A DNA stretch of 10,435 nucleotides from Fen-330 sp050008465 (lineage in GTDB: Bacteria; Acidobacteriota; Terriglobia; Bryobacterales; Bryobacteraceae): contig JBEKMO010000128.1 in NCBI GenBank assembly GCA_050008465.1, forward strand, positions 1 to 10,435, given 5' to 3'. The translations under genes and the position numbers were made by a program. Positions within the stretch are counted from its first letter, which is position 1, and every line of letters starts with the position of its first letter. The notes beneath the pieces were generated by a model, which saw only the letters and a list, made by a program, of their open reading frames with translations, was not told where the DNA came from and searched no databases. This document shows, one piece after another, positions 4,938 through 10,435 of the stretch.

Positions 4938-6833
4938 ATGCCAATTGACCTACAGCAGTACTGGAGTGCGGTTCAGCCGGTCAACCTCTTGGGTCTCATC
5001 GGCGAAGATGCGCTCCTGCACCTGTTGAATGGCTTCAGCTACGCGATTGGCGCCGGCGTGTCGGTCCTCTTCCCGAAAAGCCTGCCCGCGACCGTCGACA
5101 ACATCGAACGTGGCGACGCCCGAGGCCACTTGGGAGAGCGCCAGTTCTTTCATCCATTTTGCCGGGCTTACCGTAACGAATCGAAGTATGATGCTCTCTG
5201 CAAGCGTTTCGACGCCGGCTGTGCGATAAAGTACTACGGCAATGAATTGGTTCATCCTGCGCTGTACCGCTGTTACATGCAATTGTGGGAAATGACCTAC
5301 CCGCTGAGGGTTGGCGGGAGGCTGCTCGGCGTCTTACTCGGCGGCCAGATTGTCGTGAAGGACGCGAACGTCTCGTGGGGGGAGTGTCTGAAGGCGGAGC
5401 ACGTGACCGTGCGGTGGGATACTTTCGACCCCCGGAGTGGGAACCAGATCGCGGACATCTGCTCCGTTCTCGAGCAGGAGGTTCAGCAGCCGCTTAAGAG
5501 CGAGCTCGAGGGAATTCTTCGCGAAGATCAGGACGGGAAGAACACGGACGTGCCGACTCTGCGGGATCGGTGGGACAGGTTTTGCCGGTTTGGACGGATG
5601 ATGGAATCGCTCCTCACGCAACTTTACGCGCGCACTGTGAGTGGAGCGCAGGACAGAATCCTCAGCCAAATCGGCGACGCGCTCCTTCCCGGCACTGCGC
5701 GCCAGGATGCCTGGTGGTGGGCCGTGGCTGGTGTGACTCGCGCACTCGATGCCGTTGCCGACGTGAACCAAGTCGACATCTACTCACGCGCAGGCCCTCG
5801 CTACGTGCAGCAGGTCTGTGCGGGCGAACTGGTTGAGTTGTCTGCGGCGCGCCGCGTGCCCGTCAAGATCTGCGTCTCTATCCCGACAGAAGAACTGACC
5901 CCTATTCAGGACCTTTCTTGTGCTTCCGAAGCCCGCGAAGCCTTCGGGATACCTGAGGGCGGATACATCTACAAGTGCGACTACAAGGGCCTGGAGAGCC
6001 GGAGCATCTCGACGATTCTGCTTCTACGCGGCAATCTCGGCTCCGAGGAAATCCGGAAATTCGTTGCCGACTTTTGTCATGTCGTGGGCCTGCGCGCCGA
6101 CATGCGCGAGCTTCTGTTTCAGATCGACGCCGACCGCAGGAGCTTCGCAGATCAGGCACGACGCGCCGCCCACGCCAGTAGGACCCCTCTCCAGATTGCG
6201 TTGTCAGACATCGAGCTGGCGGAATTGCGGGGCGCGAGCGGCGATGATCCGGACTATGCGGCCCTGATGGAGCGGGTCAAGGATAGGATTTCCGATTCGG
6301 AAAGCGAGATTTCAGAAATCCTCGCCAGAGTCCCTCGGCCGCGGCGCATCCTGGACATCAGGGAGATCGCAAAACGGCTGGCGGAGGAGATGAAGCCCCT
6401 TGCTGAGCATCAGAAGTGCAAGATCGCCGTGGACTTGCCCACCTTCGAGGTTCTCTGTAGGGTCTCAGAACCGGAGATTCGGATTGCGCTGCGACACCTG
6501 CTCGACAACGCCATCAAGTACAGTTTCAGGGACCATACGGTTTGGGTGCGGATGAGCGTGGTGCACGCAAGCGCGGTGATCGTCTTTGACAATTTTGGCG
6601 TTGGCATCCCCGAGAAAAAGCTCAGAGCAATTCGGGAGATAGGGGAGAGGGGCGAAGTGGTTGACCGGAGGCGCGAAAGGCGTGGATTCGGAGTGGGGCT
6701 CTCCATCGCGATCCATGATGTCGAGGCACATGGCGGCTCGCTGGATATCGAAAGCTATCGAGCGGATCCGGATCCGCGGGGTCCCAGCCTTCGTTTCGCG
6801 ACCAGGGTCACGGTCACTCTGCCACTCGCCTAG
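4938..6833 (+). CDS. Soluble sensor histidine kinase with N-terminal PocR domain
   Basis: A 631-residue cytosolic kinase with no membrane helix. Residues about 10-145 match a PocR sensory domain: CRAYRNE (C75), CKRFDAGC (C88, C95), YRCYMQLWEMTYPL (C112) and GRLLGVLLGGQ. PocR domains are known or predicted sensors of small organic ligands; the four cysteines might bind metal. A middle region (about 190-385) is not recognised and could be a GAF-like module. Phosphoacceptor H412 lies in AAHASRTPLQ, a divergent H-box. The ATPase domain follows: N-box LLDNAIKYS (N524), G1 DNFGVGIP (D551) and G2 RGFGVGLS (582-589). All residues needed for autophosphorylation appear present. ATG 4938 has GAGGA nine nucleotides upstream. 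It is the first gene of the operon, 13 nt before the receiver gene, its obvious partner. Confidence 0.9.
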   Translation: MPIDLQQYWSAVQPVNLLGLIGEDALLHLLNGFSYAIGAGVSVLFPKSLPATVDNIERGDARGHLGERQFFHPFCRAYRNESKYDALCKRFDAGCAIKYYGNELVHPALYRCYMQLWEMTYPLRVGGRLLGVLLGGQIVVKDANVSWGECLKAEHVTVRWDTFDPRSGNQIADICSVLEQEVQQPLKSELEGILREDQDGKNTDVPTLRDRWDRFCRFGRMMESLLTQLYARTVSGAQDRILSQIGDALLPGTARQDAWWWAVAGVTRALDAVADVNQVDIYSRAGPRYVQQVCAGELVELSAARRVPVKICVSIPTEELTPIQDLSCASEAREAFGIPEGGYIYKCDYKGLESRSISTILLLRGNLGSEEIRKFVADFCHVVGLRADMRELLFQIDADRRSFADQARRAAHASRTPLQIALSDIELAELRGASGDDPDYAALMERVKDRISDSESEISEILARVPRPRRILDIREIAKRLAEEMKPLAEHQKCKIAVDLPTFEVLCRVSEPEIRIALRHLLDNAIKYSFRDHTVWVRMSVVHASAVIVFDNFGVGIPEKKLRAIREIGERGEVVDRRRERRGFGVGLSIAIHDVEAHGGSLDIESYRADPDPRGPSLRFATRVTVTLPLA

Positions 6834-6846
6834 GGACGGAAGAACG

Positions 6847-7431
6847 ATGAGCGACAACGAATTCACGATACTGCTGATTGAAAACGATAAGGAGCTGACT
6901 GCGCTGCTCGAGAAGCTGCTTCCCTGGGAACTCAGGCCGCGCAAGGTCGCGACCATCGTGAAGCATCACGTGGCGGAAGCGACAGAGGTGTTACAGACGA
7001 GGTTTCTGGACCTCCGGGGCTTGATCGTTGACATCATGCTCCCGAGGAACGAGGAGGAACTGGGGACACTCGAGGATCTCGAGAAAAGCAGGCGCGAGAT
7101 GCTAGGGGAGCTGAAGGAGTGCAGGACCCAGACTGGAACTGAAGCCGAAGAGCGAATCAGGGGCTTCCGCCTCGAGATTGACGAACTGGACGCGCAAATT
7201 GAGCGCGCCCAGGATCTCGAAGGCGGTGTAAATCTCTTGGCGGCGGTCTTGAACGAGCGGCACGAAGAGTTCATAACGATCCCCACGGTCTTCTTTACGG
7301 CGAGGGCACTTCCCCATCTTAGAGCGCGGGCAGAGAAGCTCGTCAAGCCTGGCGTTTTCACATGGATCCAGAAACCTGCGCCGGCAAGCGCAATAGTCGG
7401 GGCGCTCCTGAGGGGCTGGGAGGGACGATGA
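6847..7431 (+). CDS. Stand-alone response-regulator receiver protein with coiled-coil-like insertion
   Basis: A 194-residue protein. ILLIENDKE gives the acidic pair E12/D14, GLIVDIMLP gives phosphoacceptor D62, VFFTARAL gives the switch T151, and WIQKPAP gives the conserved K176, so a complete receiver active site is present. An ordinary receiver has about 28-30 residues between D and T; here there are 89. The extra, about residues 68-122, is very rich in E, R, K and L with heptad-like spacing and is probably a helical hairpin or coiled coil. It splits the usual D-x-x-x-P...G-G element, which resumes at LEGGVNLLAAVL (124-135). There is no DNA-binding or enzymatic output domain, so the output must go through protein contacts. 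A GGAAG lies 4 nt before the ATG; its TGA overlaps the next gene's ATG (ATGA at 7428-7431), implying coupled synthesis with the HD protein. Confidence 0.88.
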   Translation: MSDNEFTILLIENDKELTALLEKLLPWELRPRKVATIVKHHVAEATEVLQTRFLDLRGLIVDIMLPRNEEELGTLEDLEKSRREMLGELKECRTQTGTEAEERIRGFRLEIDELDAQIERAQDLEGGVNLLAAVLNERHEEFITIPTVFFTARALPHLRARAEKLVKPGVFTWIQKPAPASAIVGALLRGWEGR

Positions 7432-9818
7432 GCTCCGCTGCGGGGGACTATGGCCAGACCTTCCTGGAGATCGTGCGTGGCGAGCGATGGTGCATTCACG
7501 ACTTCTTGGGATCGCTTTTGGTTGTGGCCGAAGCCGATTCTGTCGGACTCGTGGACCTCGCGGGACAGAAGGCTACAATTGAGTGCGAGAGCACAGATAA
7601 GGCAGCTTCCCTATCGGCAGGCAAACTGCTGAGCGACAGCGGGTTTCAGGAGTTGCTGCGTGAGGAGCAAGAGCCAGGACGACCCAACTTTTACGTCTAT
7701 GGTCCCGCGGAAAGCACCGGGAGGCTGGTTGGAGTCCTGGCCTTTGACGTCTGGCACCGCCAAGCCGAACCGAATGTACTCAAATCCTATCGACTGGTTC
7801 TGGTCTCGCCCCGAGTGCTCTCAAGCCGTGCTCTGATCGAGGATGGTCTGGAATCTATGTTTGCGATTCCGGCCCTCGCGCATCTCTGGTTCACATGGGC
7901 GAGTTACCAGCGTGAGAAGGGCAAGGGGTTATGCGACGCCCTTCGAGTCAAAGCGGGGGCGCCGAGAGGCGAGCTTGATCGCGACCGCCAGGCGTTGCTT
8001 GATTGCATCGTCTGGCCTATGCCGTTCGAATCGATCATCGAATTCATCGAGGCACACATTGGCTTGCCGGAGAAGGTAAGGGACGAGGATGCACCATGGC
8101 CGGATCGGGTTCGGAGGCGTCTTCACTTCCCTGCGGACGGTGCGCTGTGTCCGGTTCGCATAAGGGGAACTATCCCACCCTGTCGCACTTCCGGGGAGCC
8201 TGGATTACGGGAGCGGTTTGAGAGCCTGGCGAAGCTCATTGAGTGGCGCTCGGCGTGGGTGCGGCACGGAGAGGCGGTGCCCAGGGAGCCGCTGGAAGCA
8301 GACTATCGCGCCTTGGACGACATCAAGAGTCTCTTTCTTCCGAGGGCACAACCGGACCGGTTGAACAAGAGATCCCTGGCCTGCTACTTCGCACATGATT
8401 TCTGGCGGGAATGGGCCATAGGGAAGAAGCGCGGGCAACAACTCCGGTCACCCAACTGCGGCCCGGCGGAACGCCTGCGCCACTTTCGTTACTGTACCCA
8501 TGTGGCTCACTACGTACTGACCGACATGCCAGCGGACGATGAAGCAATCGAAGCGATGGTGTGGGCGGTGTCGCAGTATGGCCACGATGTTCTCGGCATC
8601 GAACCGCGGCTGGATTTGCGGGCGCACCTCCTCCATGCGGCGCGAAACGAACCTGCCCTGCACGCGCTGAAGCCCTTCTACCGGGACCACTTCTTCCACG
8701 CGATCGAAGTTTGTTTTCTGGGCCACCTGCTGCTTGAGACCCGGGTTGAGGAAGGGCTCCCGCTCTACGCCCTCGTCCGGGATCTGCTCGGCTTCAAGAC
8801 CCGGGAAGAAGTGCTGCGGGAGTGGTACGTCGCGGCGCTGCTGCATGACATCGGTTACTCCGTGGAGGTGCTCAGGGGCGCGCGAGAAGCGCTGGGTTTT
8901 TACGAGCGATCAGAGAACATCGCGCGTCTTGGTGCGGACATCGACGAAGCACTGAAACGCCTGAGCGCGAACCTGGCCGCTGGAGGCATTGCCGCCGTCC
9001 AGGTTCCCGGGCTGGATCACGGCCCTTTGGGCGAAGAACTCTTGCGAGGTCTGCTCCAGCGCATCTCAAAGCACGGTCAGAGCGTGCGCGGCTACGAGGC
9101 CGCGAGACGAGCCATCGCCGTTCACAGCCAGCTCACGGAGGTAGTGGAGTTCCGAAAGGAGCCTTTGACCTTTCTGTTGATTCTGTGCGACGCGATCCAG
9201 GAATGGAACCGATTGCACCTCTGGTTCTCTGCCGGGCGTTCGGGGATCTTGTCGTCTTTGATGCGTGGTACCCGGTCCGGCAACGAGACCGATCTGACGG
9301 GACCGCTGGACGTCGTGGCGCTCAATTTGAAGCTGCAGGGAGACCATTTCAGGCTGCGGAAGACTTCGTCGCTCGAGCTCACGATGACCTACGGCGACCG
9401 GGTGAACCGCAACTCTTCTGTGTTCAACCTCTGGATCGGCAGTTCCTTGAATCTCCAGCGGTTGCGGTTGGATGGGCTGCCGTCCAGTTTCAATATCGTC
9501 ACCCGTTACAAGACGCCCGCATTCATCAATGATCTTGGGCGCACCGAGTGGCAGATGGATCGTCTCAAGTCAGCCGCAGAGGAGACGAACATGAAGTTTC
9601 TGGAGCGTTGGTTTCCCTCGGGCGAGGGAAATCGAGCGGTCCGCTACGAGCAGCGAGACAGGCGATACGAGATCGTCACTTTGGATCTCCGGGAACTCAC
9701 GCGCGAAGAGCGGATCACTGAGCCCCTTGATGTTTTTCGCGACCGTCTGGCTCTCTGGCGGAACTACAACGAGGATCGGGACTTCCCGGGTGCCTCCGCT
9801 CGGATCATGCCCGTGTGA
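7428..9818 (+). CDS. Large HD-domain metal-dependent phosphohydrolase-like protein
   Basis: A 796-residue soluble protein, third in the signalling operon. The start (ATG 7428) overlaps the receiver stop as ATGA with GGGAGGG just upstream; an upstream in-frame ATG at 7362 lies inside the receiver gene and is less likely. A central HD domain spans about 415-600: DHFFHAIEV (H421/H424), ALLHDIGY (H473-D474), LDHGPLG (H531), AIAVHSQ (H566) and LILCDAIQEWNR (D588). The H...HD...H...H...D pattern resembles HD-type phosphodiesterases with a two-metal site such as HD-GYP, though the GYP signature is absent. The substrate (nucleotide, cyclic nucleotide, other phosphoester) cannot be deduced. Residues about 1-150 may form a GAF/PAS-like sensor fold, and about 150-410 and 600-796 are unrecognised. 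There is no receiver domain or membrane helix, so control by the receiver is presumably through binding. HD fold confident; reaction unknown. Confidence 0.85.
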   Translation: MSSAAGDYGQTFLEIVRGERWCIHDFLGSLLVVAEADSVGLVDLAGQKATIECESTDKAASLSAGKLLSDSGFQELLREEQEPGRPNFYVYGPAESTGRLVGVLAFDVWHRQAEPNVLKSYRLVLVSPRVLSSRALIEDGLESMFAIPALAHLWFTWASYQREKGKGLCDALRVKAGAPRGELDRDRQALLDCIVWPMPFESIIEFIEAHIGLPEKVRDEDAPWPDRVRRRLHFPADGALCPVRIRGTIPPCRTSGEPGLRERFESLAKLIEWRSAWVRHGEAVPREPLEADYRALDDIKSLFLPRAQPDRLNKRSLACYFAHDFWREWAIGKKRGQQLRSPNCGPAERLRHFRYCTHVAHYVLTDMPADDEAIEAMVWAVSQYGHDVLGIEPRLDLRAHLLHAARNEPALHALKPFYRDHFFHAIEVCFLGHLLLETRVEEGLPLYALVRDLLGFKTREEVLREWYVAALLHDIGYSVEVLRGAREALGFYERSENIARLGADIDEALKRLSANLAAGGIAAVQVPGLDHGPLGEELLRGLLQRISKHGQSVRGYEAARRAIAVHSQLTEVVEFRKEPLTFLLILCDAIQEWNRLHLWFSAGRSGILSSLMRGTRSGNETDLTGPLDVVALNLKLQGDHFRLRKTSSLELTMTYGDRVNRNSSVFNLWIGSSLNLQRLRLDGLPSSFNIVTRYKTPAFINDLGRTEWQMDRLKSAAEETNMKFLERWFPSGEGNRAVRYEQRDRRYEIVTLDLRELTREERITEPLDVFRDRLALWRNYNEDRDFPGASARIMPV

Positions 9819-9823
9819 TCAGG

Positions 9824-9869
9824 GCGGTGAGGCCACCGCAGGCTTCAGGTTACTCGCCGACGGGCGGCG
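9824..9869. terminator. Two hairpins between the convergent HD-protein and clpC genes
   Basis: GCGGTG-AGGC-CACCGC (9824-9839) begins 6 nt after the HD gene stop, followed by CGCCG-ACGGG-CGGCG (9855-9869). They sit between converging genes, where a two-way terminator is expected. Neither is followed by a clear T run on either strand, so support is only structural. Confidence 0.35.
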
Positions 9870-9881
9870 CGGACTCCCCGT

Positions 9882-10294
9882 TCAAAACATATACAGCGGC
9901 GTGCTCGCGGCAGCTTCGCCTTCGGCGCCTACGGTGACTTCTTCGCCTTCCTTGCTTTCCTTCACCGGGCGGCAGTAGATCCCCGCGTCGTTCAGGAAAA
10001 TCTCCAGCTCCGCCGGGCGCGGCAGCGAGCCCTGGATCAGCGCTTCCGAGAGCGGGTCCTCGATGTATTTCTGCAAGGCCCGCCGCAACGGCCGCGCGCC
10101 GAAGCTGCGGTCGTTGCAGGTCTTTTCCAGAATGTACTTGGCCGCGTCCTCCATCAGCCGGATCGTGATCTGCTTGGCCACCAGGTTCTGGTTGATCTGG
10201 CCCACCATCAGCCCGATGATCTGGATCAGGTCCTCGTCGGTGAGCGACTGGAACAGGATCACCTCGTCCAGGCGGTTGAGGAACTCGGGGTTGA
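9882..10294. repeat. Direct repeat R2, right copy (clpC 3' end)
   Basis: This is the partner of 4415-4827 and forms the 3' end of the intact clpC frame. Similarity between the copies ends at about 10294; beyond it clpC continues while the left copy changes to cassette sequence. Confidence 0.9.
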
Positions 10295-10435
10295 ACGCCC
10301 GCTTCACCTCGGCCATCACCATGTCCTCGACCTTCTGCGCAATGCCCTGGCCCACCGGCGCCGAAAAGCCCATGCCGGACTTCTTCTCCAGGAACCGCGC
10401 GCCCAGGTTCGAGGTCATGATGACGATGGTGTTCT
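9882..10435 (-). CDS. clpC: ATP-dependent Clp protease ATP-binding subunit ClpC, C-terminal part (5' end outside window)
   Basis: The frame is open from the right edge to the TGA at 9884-9882, about 184 codons. It begins with NTIVIMTSNLGAR, the sensor-1 segment of the second AAA+ module of ClpA/B/C unfoldases. FNPEFLNRLDEVILF (arginine-finger region) and NDRSFGARPLRRALQKYIEDPLSE (sensor-2 and D2-small domain) follow, with an acidic tail at the end. ClpC unfolds proteins and feeds them to ClpP. The short C-terminal extension after the D2-small domain fits ClpC rather than ClpB, although only the C-terminus is visible. The last 413 bp have a diverged second copy at 4415-4827. The membrane-protein gene at 3899-4372, which follows the left copy by 42 nt, probably followed this gene originally. 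Confidence 0.93.
   Translation of the reverse strand, partial: NTIVIMTSNLGARFLEKKSGMGFSAPVGQGIAQKVEDMVMAEVKRAFNPEFLNRLDEVILFQSLTDEDLIQIIGLMVGQINQNLVAKQITIRLMEDAAKYILEKTCNDRSFGARPLRRALQKYIEDPLSEALIQGSLPRPAELEIFLNDAGIYCRPVKESKEGEEVTVGAEGEAAASTPLYMF

Larger units (their letters stand above)
4828..9881. other. Accessory cassette 2: three-gene phosphosignalling island between clpC-tail repeats
   Basis: This is the segment between the two clpC 3'-end copies. It contains one + strand operon of three genes (kinase, receiver, HD protein) with a 13-nt gap and then an ATGA overlap, plus short flanks. No integrase, transposase, tRNA or inverted repeat ends were found. Insertion relative to a clpC/membrane-protein backbone is inferred from the duplication and from the strand switch. 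Confidence 0.65.

Noticed and set aside
7362..7427. Upstream ATG of the HD-protein frame
   Set aside because: It lies within the receiver gene, while the ATGA overlap at 7428 with a strong ribosome site is the typical coupled start.
1000..9881. IS element, prophage or integrase-borne island
   Set aside because: No transposase or integrase reading frame, no tRNA target and no terminal inverted repeats were found; the repeats are long pieces of core genes, not att cores.
1..10435. CRISPR array or RNA genes
   Set aside because: No regularly spaced short repeats and no recognisable tRNA or rRNA sequences were seen on reading both strands.

Overview
The window looks like a GC-rich bacterial chromosome, most likely an Acidobacteriota member. 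That placement is an inference from the ClpC C-terminal tail, the HAE1-type RND efflux pump and a small membrane-anchored beta-rich protein beside clpC. Three core genes form the backbone: the 3' part of an RND efflux transporter gene (+ strand, cut by the left window edge), a small gene for a single-pass membrane protein (- strand, 3899-4372), and the 3' part of clpC (- strand, cut by the right window edge).

Two accessory cassettes interrupt this backbone, and each lies between a pair of direct repeats made from the 3' end of the neighbouring core gene. Cassette 1 (about 1000-3727) holds a compact restriction-modification operon: a C5-cytosine DNA methyltransferase, a probable PD-(D/E)xK-like restriction endonuclease whose start overlaps the methyltransferase stop, and a Vsr-type T:G mismatch endonuclease. 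It is bracketed by two copies of about 111 bp from the RND gene tail (889-999 and 3728-3838; six mismatches by eye). A good sigma-70-like promoter (TTGATT, 17 bp, TACAAT) precedes it.

Cassette 2 (about 4828-9881) holds a tightly packed three-gene operon: a soluble PocR-domain histidine kinase, a stand-alone receiver protein whose receiver fold is split by an insertion of about 55 residues that looks like a coiled coil, and a 796-residue HD-domain protein with a full set of metal-binding histidine and aspartate residues. It is bracketed by two copies of about 413 bp from the clpC 3' end (4415-4827 and 9882-10294; 24 mismatches by eye, no indels). The left clpC copy is a dead fragment, cut at its 5' end and carrying an in-frame TAG.

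Removing both cassettes gives a simple ancestral order: RND transporter (+), then convergent membrane protein and clpC (-). Two independent cargos therefore seem to have entered neighbouring gene tails by a process that leaves a second, diverged copy of the tail. No integrase, transposase, tRNA or short terminal inverted repeat was found, so recombination through shared gene-end homology is the simplest explanation. A metagenomic mis-assembly must be excluded.

Functionally, cassette 1 is a classical DNA-based defence module. Cassette 2 reads as a phosphorelay (sense by PocR, phosphorylate the receiver) that probably controls the HD phosphohydrolase. I do not recognise this trio as a named system. 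Its place next to a restriction-modification cassette makes a defence or stress role possible but unproven.
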